Of a stretch of 64,000 nt of DNA, positions 38,408 through 47,703 are shown piece by piece. The notes beneath the pieces were generated by a model. It ran no database searches, had not been told where the DNA came from, and worked only from the letters and a program-made list of their open reading frames with translations. The stretch is taken from contig NZ_CP085990.1 in assembly GCF_020736705.1 (NCBI RefSeq), positions 434,001-498,000 on the forward strand. Direction: 5' to 3'. How positions within the stretch are numbered: position 1 is the first letter of the stretch; every line of letters starts with the position of its first letter. The position numbers were made by a program, and so were the translations under genes. The DNA is from Psychrobacter sanguinis (lineage in GTDB: Bacteria; Pseudomonadota; Gammaproteobacteria; Pseudomonadales; Moraxellaceae).

Positions 38408-38719
38408 CTAATAATCTTGAGGATCTTGAAGCGCTGCCTCTTCAACCTTTTGCTGCTCAATAGCACGCTCAGCTTGTGCCTCTTCTGCGCTCTTACTGCT
38501 ATCTTTGTTGCCCTTATACAGTAGGAAATTGGTATTGCTTGGTGCCTCTGCAGTTGGGTACAGATCTCCTCTTTGACCACAGCCACTCAAAAAAGCAGTG
38601 GTCAAAATAACTGTAGTCGCTGCCACCACCAAACGATTGATATTTGGCTTTGTTGTATTGATATCCGTTAGAGCAACTAAACCAGCATGATTTGAATTTT
38701 GAGAATAAGTGTTTGGCAT
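38408..38719 (-). CDS. lptM: LptM-like small lipoprotein
   Basis: LptM (YifL) is a small outer-membrane lipoprotein that in E. coli helps the LPS translocon LptDE mature with the right disulfides. The ATG at 38719 is chosen because AGGA lies 8 nt upstream; the ATG at 38737 has no ribosome site. The precursor has an unusually long N-region of about 35 residues before the helix ending in lipobox LSGC, directly followed by the LptM signature GQRGDLY. The tail is rich in Glu, Ala and Gln. Position just upstream of lysA-dapF matches the conserved locus. Confidence 0.8.
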   Translation of the reverse strand: MPNTYSQNSNHAGLVALTDINTTKPNINRLVVAATTVILTTAFLSGCGQRGDLYPTAEAPSNTNFLLYKGNKDSSKSAEEAQAERAIEQQKVEEAALQDPQDY

Positions 38720-39106
38720 GGACGACTTCCTATGCATGTTAATTGTGGAGGTACCGGCAAAAAAACAACTGTTTGCTATGGTAACAAAATTCTCAAAATT
38801 TACCTAAAAGCTTTTAACCATAAAATTTAAGCCACTGTAAGAAACTTTTAATTCTTAAGGACTTAACTTATTTTTAAGCACTAAATCGGTGTATTTAAAA
38901 TTAATCTGGGCTATACTTAAAGCAGGTGCATACCAGCAATCAATCATAGTGGATATTAGGGCAACCTTAAGTTCAATGGTATTTTATTTTTGTAGAATAC
39001 ATTACTAATTTGCTCAAATATAGATCATTGATTTCGAAATTCAGGCCACACCCTAATAGGATGTTATGTGTTGGTAAAAGATGGGGCACGATGCGCCTAT
39101 TAATTT

Positions 39107-39136
39107 TATGACAGTATTTGCTGTCATATTTTTTTC
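39107..39136 (+). terminator. Terminator-like hairpin in the ackA leader
   Basis: TATGACAG (39107-39114) pairs perfectly with CTGTCATA (39121-39128) around TATTTG, and seven T follow, ending about 28 nt before the ackA start codon. This is the shape of an intrinsic terminator on the plus strand. No upstream plus-strand gene exists for it to end, which suggests an attenuator or a small leader transcript. The rest of the 38738-39106 spacer is AT-rich, with no gene that I can see. Confidence 0.65.
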
Positions 39137-39164
39137 TTTTAAATTCTTAATGTAAGGACACAAT

Positions 39165-40367
39165 ATGAGCAATAACCTTATCACCAAACCAACGTTAGTT
39201 GTTAACTGTGGTTCCTCCTCTATCAAGTACGCATTAATCAGCGAAGACAATCAATACCGTATTACAGGTTTGGCTGAAAACTTAGGGTTAGATAATGCTC
39301 GTATTGTGCACAAATGCCTAGAAGGCAAAAAAACAGAAGTTAGTATCCCAGGTGCCAACCACAAAGCCGCTTTGGTTAAGATTATGGACCTTTTAGGCGA
39401 TCAATCTCCGATTGCGGTTGGTCATCGCGTGGTTCATGGTGGTCGTGAATTTAGTTCGGCTGTCCAAGTGACCCCTCATGTGGTAGATGAAGTTAGACGT
39501 TTAAAAGAGCTTGCTCCTTTGCATAACCCTGCTAACGCCACTGGCATTGAAGCTGTTGAAGCCATTCACCCAGACCTACCTCAAGTGGTGGTATTTGATA
39601 CCGCTTTTCACCAAACTATGCCACCAAAAGCTTTCCGCTATGCGATCCCAAAAGAGATGTATGAAAAACATTTCATTCGCCGCTATGGCTTCCATGGTAC
39701 TTCGCATGCTTACCTATCAAACCGTGCCAGCGTATTGACTGAGCAAGAAGGTCCTCATGGCTGGCTCATTGCACACTTAGGTAATGGTAGTTCTGCCACT
39801 GCTGTCTATGATGGTAAAAGCTTAGATACCAGCATGGGCCTAACCCCACTTGAAGGGTTAATGATGGGTACCCGTTGTGGTGATGTCGACCCAAGCTTAC
39901 ACATCCACTTAAAGCGTACCATGGGGCTTAACTTAGAGCAGATTGATACTATTTTAAATAAAGAAAGCGGCTTATTAGGGATATCTGGCGTATCAAATGA
40001 CATGCGTACTGTTGAGGCCATTGCCAATGATGAGTCACATCCCGATCAGCAAAGCGCCAAACTTGCTGTTGAAATGTTCTGCTATCGTACCGGCAAATAT
40101 CTAGCCGCTCTTTCTTGTGCCCTACCTACCCTAACCGGTATCGTGTTCTCAGGCGGTATAGGCGAAAACTCAGCGACTATTAGAAGCCGAATCTTAGAGG
40201 TTATGCGCCACTTTAGCCTAGACCTTGATGAAGCGAAAAACAGCACCTTATATGGCGGTGAAGAAGGCAGCTTCCATACTCCAGAAAGTAAGTACGAACT
40301 TTGGGTCATTCCAACCGACGAAGAATTACAAATTGCTGAAGAAACCAGAGCCGTACTGGGCCTATAA
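39165..40367 (+). CDS. ackA: Acetate kinase
   Basis: AckA interconverts acetyl phosphate and ADP with acetate and ATP, the second half of the Ack-Pta route. The 400-residue protein has the ASKHA start VVNCGSSSIKYAL, the signature HRVVHGGREFS, the catalytic region DTAFHQTMP, GTSHAYL, HLGNGSSATAV and the late GGIGENSATIR segment. Length matches the family (about 400). GTAAGGA precedes the ATG. pta follows after 50 nt on the same strand, giving the classical ackA-pta operon. A terminator-like hairpin lies directly upstream. Confidence 0.98.
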   Translation: MSNNLITKPTLVVNCGSSSIKYALISEDNQYRITGLAENLGLDNARIVHKCLEGKKTEVSIPGANHKAALVKIMDLLGDQSPIAVGHRVVHGGREFSSAVQVTPHVVDEVRRLKELAPLHNPANATGIEAVEAIHPDLPQVVVFDTAFHQTMPPKAFRYAIPKEMYEKHFIRRYGFHGTSHAYLSNRASVLTEQEGPHGWLIAHLGNGSSATAVYDGKSLDTSMGLTPLEGLMMGTRCGDVDPSLHIHLKRTMGLNLEQIDTILNKESGLLGISGVSNDMRTVEAIANDESHPDQQSAKLAVEMFCYRTGKYLAALSCALPTLTGIVFSGGIGENSATIRSRILEVMRHFSLDLDEAKNSTLYGGEEGSFHTPESKYELWVIPTDEELQIAEETRAVLGL

Positions 40368-40417
40368 CCATAATTTAATAATCTAAAATCCTATAATGAA
40401 TAACTAAGGACTTGTTT

Positions 40418-42565
40418 ATGCAAACTATTTTGCTGGTTCCTACCGGCCGTGGTATTGGTTTAACTTCTGCAGGTCTAGGTCTAATTAAGGCACTAGACTA
40501 TTTGGGCATGCAAGCTGGCTTTATGAAGCCGTTTTTACAAGATGATTCACATGATTCACAGCATACTTTAGACAGCTCAAGCGACTTAACCCGTCTGGCT
40601 TTTGGTCTAAACCCACCAGAGTCTATCCCTCGCGAACGTGTTGAGCACATGATGAATGCGGGAAATGTCGATGACTTAATGGAAGAAGTAGTCACTAACT
40701 TTCACAAACTAGATGGTGATTATGATGTCGTTGTCTGTGAAGGTTTGGTGCCTACCGAAGAGGTCAGCTATGCCTCACAAGTTAACTTTGCCTTGGCGAC
40801 TGCACTCGATGCCAAAGTCATCTTTGTCAGTATGGCAGATCTTGAAAATCCAAAACAATTGGCTGACAAATTAGACGTGCATGCCCGTATATTTGGTGGC
40901 CTAAATGGAGAGCGCACCCTAGGCAGTATCCTAATGCGCGCCAAAAACGTTCCCAATACCTTTGACACTCAGCCCGTCGCCCCTGGTAAGGCAATTTTAC
41001 AGCTCGATGAAGACTTCATTGCAGCGATGCAGTCACACTCACCTAACTTCGCGACTGAAAAATTCCATCTAATCGGTGTGGTCCCCTTTAGCAACAGCCT
41101 ATCAGTGCCTCGCACTTGGGACATTGCCCAACAGTTAGGCGCCACTTGGCTTAGTGAAGGTGAAGCGAAGCAGCGCCGTGTACTAAAAACCAGCTTAACT
41201 GCACGCACTATCTCGCGCGTCGGTGAAATTTTTACTCGTGGTACATTAGTAGTCACCCCAGGCGATCGTGATGACCTTTTATTGGCCACTGCCATGGCCA
41301 CCATGAATGACATTCCAATGGCCGGTATTGTGTTGACGGGCGGTATTATTCCAAATGATGCTGTCATTAATCTGTGCCAGCCTGCATTGAAGACTGGCTT
41401 ACCTGTCATGAGCGTGACTACCGACAGTCTAGAGACCGTAACCAACTTATCAACCATCAGTAATGAAATTCCAAAAGACGATTCAGAACGTGCAGAAATG
41501 GTAACGCGTTTTGTGGCAGCTCACTTAGACTTAGATTGGTTAAAATCTTATTTCGAACGTGACTATACACCGCGCTTATCGCCTTCTGCTTTCCGTCATC
41601 AGGTCGTGAAAAAAGCACAACAAGTTAAAAAACGTGTGGTATTACCAGAAGGTGAAGAGCCACGTACCATTGAAGCAGCGGCTATTTGTCAGAGCCGTGG
41701 TATTGCTCAGTGTGTGTTAATTGGTAATGCAGAAGAGATTGCTCAAGTGGCCAAAAACCGTGGTGTCGATTTGCCTGAAGACATCGAAATTATTGACCCT
41801 GCTAACATTGACCTTAATAAGTATGTCAAAGCTTTCGTCGAGCGTCGTAAAGGTAAAGCCTCTGAAGAGCAAGCGACAGAAGAGTTGCAAGACAACGTAG
41901 TGCTAGGCACTACTATGCTGCATTTGGATGAAGTCGATGGCCTAGTTTCAGGTGCCATTCATACCACAGCCAATACAGTACGCCCTGCCTTCCAGTTGAT
42001 TAAAACCGCTCCACAATACTCACTGGTCTCTTCAATCTTCTTCATGCTACTACCCGAACAAGTAGTGGTTTATGGTGACTGTGCGATTAACCCTGATCCT
42101 AATGCTGAACAATTGGCGGAAATTGCTATTCAATCAGCGGCTTCTGCCAAAGCATTTGGTATTGACCCTAAAGTGGCTATGATCAGTTACTCAACGGGTG
42201 CATCGGGTACCGGCGATGATGTTGAAAAAGTAAAACAAGCTACGCAGATTGTCCGTGAACGTGCGCCAAACTTAATGGTAGATGGCCCATTGCAATATGA
42301 TGCGGCCTCTGTTCTTAGCGTTGGTAAGCAAAAAGCTCCTGATTCGCCTGTGGCCGGTCAAGCCAACGTATTTATTTTCCCAGATTTAAATACCGGTAAC
42401 ACCACTTATAAAGCGGTACAACGTAGCGCAAACGTGGTCAGCGTTGGTCCTATGCTTCAGGGTTTAAATAAACCAGTTAACGACTTGTCACGTGGTGCCT
42501 TGGTGGATGACATTGTTTACACCATCGCTCTAACGGCTATTCAAGCCGCTAGCCCTGACGTATAA
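40418..42565 (+). CDS. pta: Phosphate acetyltransferase, long form
   Basis: Pta converts acetyl-CoA and phosphate to acetyl phosphate and CoA. The roughly 715-residue protein is the long form: an N-terminal P-loop-like domain starting MQTILLVPTGRGIGLTSAGLG, a middle DRTGG-type regulatory domain (about 220-340), and the C-terminal catalytic domain (from VKKAQQVKKRVVLPEGEEPRTIEAA through SYSTGASGTGDDVEKV and GPLQYDAASV). The ATG at 40418 has AAGGA 7 nt upstream; the TTG 6 nt earlier does not. It is co-directional with ackA. Confidence 0.97.
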   Translation: MQTILLVPTGRGIGLTSAGLGLIKALDYLGMQAGFMKPFLQDDSHDSQHTLDSSSDLTRLAFGLNPPESIPRERVEHMMNAGNVDDLMEEVVTNFHKLDGDYDVVVCEGLVPTEEVSYASQVNFALATALDAKVIFVSMADLENPKQLADKLDVHARIFGGLNGERTLGSILMRAKNVPNTFDTQPVAPGKAILQLDEDFIAAMQSHSPNFATEKFHLIGVVPFSNSLSVPRTWDIAQQLGATWLSEGEAKQRRVLKTSLTARTISRVGEIFTRGTLVVTPGDRDDLLLATAMATMNDIPMAGIVLTGGIIPNDAVINLCQPALKTGLPVMSVTTDSLETVTNLSTISNEIPKDDSERAEMVTRFVAAHLDLDWLKSYFERDYTPRLSPSAFRHQVVKKAQQVKKRVVLPEGEEPRTIEAAAICQSRGIAQCVLIGNAEEIAQVAKNRGVDLPEDIEIIDPANIDLNKYVKAFVERRKGKASEEQATEELQDNVVLGTTMLHLDEVDGLVSGAIHTTANTVRPAFQLIKTAPQYSLVSSIFFMLLPEQVVVYGDCAINPDPNAEQLAEIAIQSAASAKAFGIDPKVAMISYSTGASGTGDDVEKVKQATQIVRERAPNLMVDGPLQYDAASVLSVGKQKAPDSPVAGQANVFIFPDLNTGNTTYKAVQRSANVVSVGPMLQGLNKPVNDLSRGALVDDIVYTIALTAIQAASPDV

Positions 42566-42587
42566 CTCTAAAAGTTTATATCTCGTA

Positions 42588-42618
42588 AAAAATAGCCGGC
42601 AAATTGTCGGCTATTTTT
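42588..42618 (+). terminator. Terminator after pta
   Basis: AAAAATAGCCG pairs with CGGCTATTTTT around a short loop, 22 nt past the pta stop codon, ending the ackA-pta unit. The remaining spacer to nadD (42619-42839) holds no gene. Confidence 0.9.
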
Positions 42619-42839
42619 ATGAGTCATGTCTTTTTATTTGATTTCCATATTGGTATGGGTATTAGGCTAACTAACCGTTGATCACAGGCTGTTGGTTTTC
42701 AAACAGCAAGTCTCTATACTTACTTAGCCATTAACACTATAGCTAATTAGTTGGCTATCTTATTTGTCAGTTAGCCAATGACTATTTTTAAAGCACTTGC
42801 TTCAACCTGTTTACCTAAAGCCAATGTGATGGATTTTGA

Positions 42840-43634
42840 ATGACCGTAGCCTCTAACCCTTCTGTAGCCGTACCCTGCCCTGATGTCACCCAAATGTCTG
42901 TGCCCTCTGCTATCCATATTTATCTTGGGGGTTCTTTTGATCCCGTACACAAAAGTCACTTGGCATTGATCACTCACGTCTATCGAAGGCTAGCAGTGGG
43001 TAATCTCTCAGGAGCAGACATTAAAGCTTACTTTATGCCCACCTCACGCTCACCACTTAAAACGAATAGCAGCAGTGCTGAGCATCGGTTACAAATGCTG
43101 GCGAAGGCTATTGAAGACTTAAAATCTGATTCTCTCTCTGAGTTATTGTTTACCTCGACTCACTCTGCTGCCCAATTTTACTCAAATCTGGCCATTAGTG
43201 AGCATGAGATATGGCAAACCCCGCCTACTTACACCATAAACACCTTGGCTGAACTGCGTAAACAATTTCCTGAGGTTAGTTTAATTTTTATTATCGGTGC
43301 CGATAATGTCGCCAGCTTACCCCAATGGCAAGACGGTGATAAACTGACCCAGTTTGCTCATTTATGGGTCGTACCTCGAGATGCTTTACAGTCCGAGACT
43401 GACATCAAAGCCTTATTGCCTCAATCTTTGAGATCTCAAGTGACCGCCAATGTGGAGGACTTGAAGAACCATACTTGTGGCCACATATACATAGATTCAC
43501 ATACCGTCGCACCCTTATCGAGCAGTGCTATACGGGCAGCAATTACAGAAGGTAAGTCAGATATTGCAAAATCTGCTTTGCCACACTCCGTATATTCGTA
43601 TATCATGAAAAACAATTTATATCATTCTTATTGA
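42840..43634 (+). CDS. nadD: Nicotinate-nucleotide adenylyltransferase NadD
   Basis: NadD adenylates nicotinic acid mononucleotide in NAD synthesis. The 264-residue protein carries the nucleotidyltransferase signature LGGSFDPVHKSHL, the substrate loop MPTSRSPLK, the GADN box IIGADNVASLPQW and the C-terminal SSSAIRAAI motif, all standard for the family. About 25 residues precede the first strand, and an ATG at 42894 would shorten this; neither start has a clear ribosome site. rsfS follows on the same strand, the usual neighbour. Confidence 0.95.
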   Translation: MTVASNPSVAVPCPDVTQMSVPSAIHIYLGGSFDPVHKSHLALITHVYRRLAVGNLSGADIKAYFMPTSRSPLKTNSSSAEHRLQMLAKAIEDLKSDSLSELLFTSTHSAAQFYSNLAISEHEIWQTPPTYTINTLAELRKQFPEVSLIFIIGADNVASLPQWQDGDKLTQFAHLWVVPRDALQSETDIKALLPQSLRSQVTANVEDLKNHTCGHIYIDSHTVAPLSSSAIRAAITEGKSDIAKSALPHSVYSYIMKNNLYHSY

Positions 43635-43765
43635 GTTTACGGTTTCCATACCGCCTACGTAAAACCCAACGCCCTCTTAATGAACTAAATTTTCACCCAA
43701 ACTTTCAAACATACCTTTTGGCCCGCAAGCCATAAAGTATATACAGACAACCCTATAGGATAGCT

Positions 43766-44170
43766 ATGACAATAGACGCAAATCAAAGAACACCCATGAG
43801 CGATGAAAGACTACAGTTTTGCCTTGAGATGGCTCAAGAAGCTCTAGACGATTTAAAAGCAAGAAACATCTCTGTGCTACACGTGTCAGAATTGACAGAC
43901 GTCATGGATTATATGGTTATTGCTGAAGGTACTTCAAAGCGTCATGTGAGTGCTTTGGCCGATCAAGTAGGCGCCATTGCCAAAAAATCTGGCTTCATGC
44001 CATTAGGCCGTGAAGGCGAGAAAGACAGCGACTGGACCTTAGTAGATTTGGGCGGTGTTGTTGTTCATATCATGACGCGCCAAGCTCGTGAATTTTATGA
44101 CTTAGAAGGCTTATGGTCTTCACCTGAAGAGCTTAAAAAGTTAGTAGCCCGCGACTTAAGCGAACGCTAA
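43766..44170 (+). CDS. rsfS: Ribosomal silencing factor RsfS
   Basis: RsfS binds L14 on the 50S subunit and blocks subunit joining during starvation. The 134-residue protein has the family pattern: ISVLHVSELTDVMDYMVIAEGTSKRHVSALAD, then GREGEKDSDWTLVDLGGVVVHIM and REFYDLEGLW. AGGA precedes the ATG at 43766. It follows nadD after 131 nt, the common order. Confidence 0.95.
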   Translation: MTIDANQRTPMSDERLQFCLEMAQEALDDLKARNISVLHVSELTDVMDYMVIAEGTSKRHVSALADQVGAIAKKSGFMPLGREGEKDSDWTLVDLGGVVVHIMTRQAREFYDLEGLWSSPEELKKLVARDLSER

Positions 44171-44223
44171 CCATCTGTTTTAGGGACTCTTTTTAGAATC
44201 TTTAACTTTTCAAAAGCTTTTAT

Positions 44224-44265
44224 CCCATAAAAAAGACGCTAATTAATTAGCGTCTTTTTTATGGG
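44224..44265. terminator. 42-bp perfect palindrome, bidirectional terminator
   Basis: CCCATAAAAAAGACGCTAAT is followed immediately by its exact reverse complement through a TTAA centre. As RNA it gives a GACGCTAAT-type stem flanked by A and T runs, serving the convergent rsfS and Sel1-repeat genes. Confidence 0.9.
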
Positions 44266-44303
44266 TTTATTGATTCGTTAATTTGCCGTTGTGGAAGGAT
44301 AAA

Positions 44304-45575
44304 TCATTCGTCTGCAGAGGACAGATCGATGTAAATACGACAGCCATCTACATCCTCTGCCAGACAGGCGCGCTCAAACCATTTTTTAGCTTCACTATAG
44401 CTTTGAGTCACCCCATCTCCGTTATAATACATTGTTCCCAGATTATAGCTGGCTTTGCCATAGTCTTGATCCGCAGCTTGGGTATACCATTTTATCGCTT
44501 TTTTGAAATCTTTAGGGACACCTTCGCCCAAATAATAACTCATAGCCAAATTATATTGCGCCTCGGCCATGCCTTGGTCGGCTGCTTTTTGGTACCATGC
44601 CACAGCCTGTCTCGGATCATACTCAACCCCGTAGCCACTGTCATAAAGCATACCTAAACTGTACTGTGCTTGAGGATCTCCTTTAACAGCAGCTTTCTTG
44701 TACCAACTTGCTGCCATTTCAAAGTCTTGTTCCACACCCAGACCGTTTTCATACATGATACCTAGATTGAGTTGGCCAATGGCGTTGTCTTCCTGAGCTG
44801 CTTTCAAAAACCACTGCACTGCCTTCGCATAATCTACCTCAACGCCATGACCCTGATAATATAAGACACCGAGATTGACGTAAGCATCGACATCGTCCTG
44901 ACTGGCGGCTTTTAAATACCATTTAAGTGCTTTGTTATAATCTTGAGGCACACCTCGGCCTTCATCATATAAAGTGGCCATGGTGTACTGTGCATCGACA
45001 TTTCCTTTATCAGCCGCTGGCAGATACCACTTTATGGCTTTCGACATATCAGGATCGACCCCATGCCCACTCTCATAAAACCAGCCAATTTTATACTGAG
45101 CATGTAAGTCGCCTTGCTGTGCCGCCTTTAGATACCACTTTAGAGCTTCTTGGTAATCTTGAGCAATGCCAATGCCGTTTTCATAGAGTATTCCCAGATT
45201 ATATTGGGCATCTTTGTCACCCTGGTCTGCTGCTTTTTTATACCATTGCATCGCTTTAGTAATATTTTTAGCAACCCCTCTGCCCTCATGATACATCACC
45301 CCTAGATTAAACTGAGCGTCAGCATTACCATTTACGGCCGCTTTTTGATACCACTGAAACGCTTTTTTATAGTCTTGGGTGACTCCCTCACTGCCTGTCT
45401 CATAAATCCAGCCCAAATTAAATTGTTCCTGCGGACTGTCTTGTTGTGCTAAAACCTCAGTGGTTAACAAATCAAGTGCTTTAGCCGGCAATGAAGTCAC
45501 CAGCAGCGCGGTAGTTAGTGCGATTAATGAAGCGGCATTAAGTCTAGATAAAAATGGCAAGGTTACTGCTGGCAT
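44304..45575 (-). CDS. Secreted Sel1-repeat protein (ten SLR units)
   Basis: This is a periplasmic or exported scaffold-type protein. The 423-residue precursor has a signal peptide (hydrophobic segment SLIALTTALLVTSLPAKALD). Ten tandem 36-residue Sel1-like repeats follow (from about residue 53 to the C-terminus), each of the form LGxxYxxGxGVxxDxxxAxxWYxKAAxxGxxxA. The final one diverges and holds two Cys (ACLAEDVDGC) that may form a loop. Sel1 repeats mediate protein-protein contact, and the partner is unknown. No ribosome site is clear at the ATG at 45575. It stands alone. The 420-bp spacer to coaX carries only a 15-nt repeat array. Confidence 0.93.
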   Translation of the reverse strand: MPAVTLPFLSRLNAASLIALTTALLVTSLPAKALDLLTTEVLAQQDSPQEQFNLGWIYETGSEGVTQDYKKAFQWYQKAAVNGNADAQFNLGVMYHEGRGVAKNITKAMQWYKKAADQGDKDAQYNLGILYENGIGIAQDYQEALKWYLKAAQQGDLHAQYKIGWFYESGHGVDPDMSKAIKWYLPAADKGNVDAQYTMATLYDEGRGVPQDYNKALKWYLKAASQDDVDAYVNLGVLYYQGHGVEVDYAKAVQWFLKAAQEDNAIGQLNLGIMYENGLGVEQDFEMAASWYKKAAVKGDPQAQYSLGMLYDSGYGVEYDPRQAVAWYQKAADQGMAEAQYNLAMSYYLGEGVPKDFKKAIKWYTQAADQDYGKASYNLGTMYYNGDGVTQSYSEAKKWFERACLAEDVDGCRIYIDLSSADE

Positions 45576-45883
45576 ATATGTCCTTAGAGGAATCGCCTAT
45601 CTCATTTGTGGCTTATGAGTGGGGTCAGTCGCTGTAAGAGATAAATGAGAGAATAGGTTGAATTATTCTATAGGTTGATTCAGTTTACAGTAAATTAGTA
45701 TTCTAAAAAAACGTAATTTGTTGTATTAACTTAATAAAATCAATGCTTATCTGCTAGGTCATAAACAGTCGATTTATTACTCAAAATCTACTGTAAATCG
45801 ATAACCAAGACCCACCTATTTCGACCGTTTTAAATCGCAAAATTCACTAGCGCAGTTTTAAAATAAGCTGCTATCATTGTTCC

Positions 45884-45958
45884 CTTTATCATTAGATTCT
45901 TTATTACTAGATCCTTTATCGCTAAATCCTTTATTGATAGACCCTGTATTAATTAATA
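45884..45958. repeat. Degenerate 15-nt tandem repeat upstream of coaX
   Basis: Five successive units start at 45884, 45899, 45914, 45929 and 45944. The first four open with CTTTAT and share an AGAT/AAAT/AGAC core; the fifth opens with CTGTAT. They fill the last 110 nt before the coaX start. Confidence 0.85.
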
Positions 45959-45996
45959 TTGACTAATTTTTTAACGCCCAAGGCAATGGAGCATGT

Positions 45997-46722
45997 ATGG
46001 CTAACTTATGGCTTGATTTGGGTAATACCAGACTAAAATATTGGCTGGCCGATGATATTGGTCAAATTGTGACCTCTGATGCCAAACAGCATCTACAAGC
46101 TCCGGCTGAGTTATTAATAGGATTGACGGACAGGTTTGATAAACTTGCGCCAGAATTTATTGGTGTGTCCTCAGTATTGGGCGAAGAAGTGAATGCTCAA
46201 GTGGCTGAGTCTTTGTCCACATTAGACATTCCTTTTGAGTTTGTTCATGTGGATGCGCATCACCCTTTGCTTAGCAGTGACTATGATGCCGGACAATTAG
46301 GCGTGGATCGCTGGCTACAGATTTTGGGTGCAGTAGATAGCAAAAAGCGTCAATGTATTGTTGGCTGCGGGACAGCATTGACCATAGATTTAATAGACCA
46401 TGCCCATCACTTAGGCGGTTATATTTTCCCTAGCATTTATTTGCAGCGAGAAGCATTATTCTCAGGTACCAAGCAGATTAGTATCGTTGAAGGGACTTTT
46501 AATAGCATTAGTGAGGGAGTGACTACGTCTGATGCGGTTCATCGAGGTATTCTACTGTCAATTGTGGGCGCTATTAATGAGATAGCCCGGCGCCACCCCA
46601 ACTATGAGTTCACATTGACTGGAGGCGATTCACCTATTTTAGCCCAGCACCTGACCCATCCTATTCATATTAGAGAAAATCTATTGCTAAATGGGCTTAT
46701 GCGCTATTTTGATCAGCATTAA
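45997..46722 (+). CDS. coaX: Type III pantothenate kinase CoaX
   Basis: CoaX phosphorylates pantothenate, the first step of coenzyme A synthesis, and is the K+-dependent form insensitive to CoA feedback. The 241-residue protein has the ASKHA-type start WLDLGNTRLKYW, the GVDRW motif, the second nucleotide loop GCGTALTIDLI and the late TGGDSP segment. Length fits type III enzymes. An IS630-family element begins 74 nt past the stop codon, separating it from a downstream terminator. Confidence 0.93.
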   Translation: MANLWLDLGNTRLKYWLADDIGQIVTSDAKQHLQAPAELLIGLTDRFDKLAPEFIGVSSVLGEEVNAQVAESLSTLDIPFEFVHVDAHHPLLSSDYDAGQLGVDRWLQILGAVDSKKRQCIVGCGTALTIDLIDHAHHLGGYIFPSIYLQREALFSGTKQISIVEGTFNSISEGVTTSDAVHRGILLSIVGAINEIARRHPNYEFTLTGGDSPILAQHLTHPIHIRENLLLNGLMRYFDQH

Positions 46723-46834
46723 TTAGCATATAAGAGTTTAATACTATTTTGACTCTATGGACGTCGTCAACCTTTGACCATAATGAGTGTTAAAGCTATA
46801 GTCAAAGAACGAATAAAGTGGTACACTAAAACTT

Positions 46835-47146
46835 ATGGCATATTCAAAAGACTACCGACAAATGATTCTTAGCAAACTTGACGAAGGCTACAGCTTTCGG
46901 GAGTTAGCCGAAGAGTATCAAATTAGCCCAACCAGTATACAAAACTGGAAGAAACGGCTTGAGCGCAAACAATGCAAACGAATCCCTAGTAAGATAGACA
47001 ACGATGCCCTTATAGCAGATGTCAAAGCCTATCCTGATGACTATCATTATGAACGAGCAAGGCGATTTAACTGTAGCGACAGAGGCATAGGAAAAGCTCT
47101 CAAGCGTATCGGCATTACTCAAAAAAAAGACACTAAAACACCCTAA
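46835..47146 (+). CDS. IS630-family transposase, N-terminal DNA-binding frame
   Basis: This is the 103-residue first frame of the transposase: a helix-turn-helix (SFRELAEEYQISPTSIQNWKKRLE) followed by a second DNA-binding segment. The frame reads ITQKKDTKTP across a run of eight A (47121-47128) and then stops, while the DDE catalytic part continues in another frame. By itself it could bind the element ends but not catalyse transposition. Confidence 0.85.
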   Translation: MAYSKDYRQMILSKLDEGYSFRELAEEYQISPTSIQNWKKRLERKQCKRIPSKIDNDALIADVKAYPDDYHYERARRFNCSDRGIGKALKRIGITQKKDTKTP

Positions 47147-47672
47147 AGCAGATGACAATCTAAGGCGTCTATTTCTTGAACAACTGTCTGAGTTTGAAGA
47201 AAGCGATAGAGCTATTATTTATTTAGACGAAAGTGGTTTTAAGTCTCATGAGAATCGACCACACGGCTATTCCTATAAAGGCAAACCGTGCTTTGGCAGT
47301 TATAACTGGCAACTAAAGAATCAAACTAATGCTATCGGTGCTATTCACAATAATCAACTATTCGCTATTGGCCTTTATGATTGTAATGTCAATGCCGACG
47401 TCTTCTATAGCTGGGTGACACAATTGCTACTGCCAAACCTACCTAAGAATAGCGTTGTTGTTATGGACAACGCCACCTTCCATAAAAGACTTGATATTCA
47501 AGAGCTTATTAATGATGCAGGACACTGTATTTTATGGCTACCACCTTATAGCCCAGATTTAAATCCCATCGAAAAAGCCTGGGCTTGGATCAAGCGTAAA
47601 CGTAAAGACTGGCGTCTGCATTGTATCGATACTTTGTTCTTTTATTTTCTTTGGCTTTGTAACAGTTTATAA
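47121..47672 (+). pseudogene. IS630-family transposase, DDE catalytic part in a shifted frame
   Basis: From the A8 run, the frame one base ahead of the first reads on without a stop to 47672. It carries the catalytic triad in YLDESGF, VVMDNATFHK and LNPIEKAW, the standard IS630 DDE layout. It has no ATG start of its own. Moving from the first frame needs a +1 (or -2) shift, or loss of one A to restore a single continuous gene. A -1 shift, the more common programmed type, meets a stop within three codons. It may be a slippage-regulated gene or a frameshifted remnant. Confidence 0.75.
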
Positions 47673-47703
47673 GTTCTTTCACTATATCAAAAATAAAGCC
47701 ACT

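Larger units (their letters stand above)
46797..47686 (+). mobile_element. IS630-family insertion sequence (890 bp with TA duplication)
   Basis: The two ends form an imperfect inverted repeat: the left end (46797 onward) and the reverse complement of the right end (47686 inward) share TATAGT, AAAGAAC, ATAAA and TACA blocks over about 30 nt. Outermost TA dinucleotides (46797-46798 and 47685-47686) fit the TA target duplication of the IS630/Tc1-mariner superfamily. It contains two overlapping transposase frames. It is inserted between coaX and a terminator. Confidence 0.87.

Noticed and set aside
45884..45958. 15-nt repeats read as a CRISPR array
   Set aside because: Units are contiguous and degenerate, with no constant repeat separated by unique spacers, and no cas gene is present.
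47121..47672. Second IS630 frame taken as an independent gene
   Set aside because: It has no ATG near the A-run and carries the DDE domain of the same transposase. Treated as a shifted continuation.
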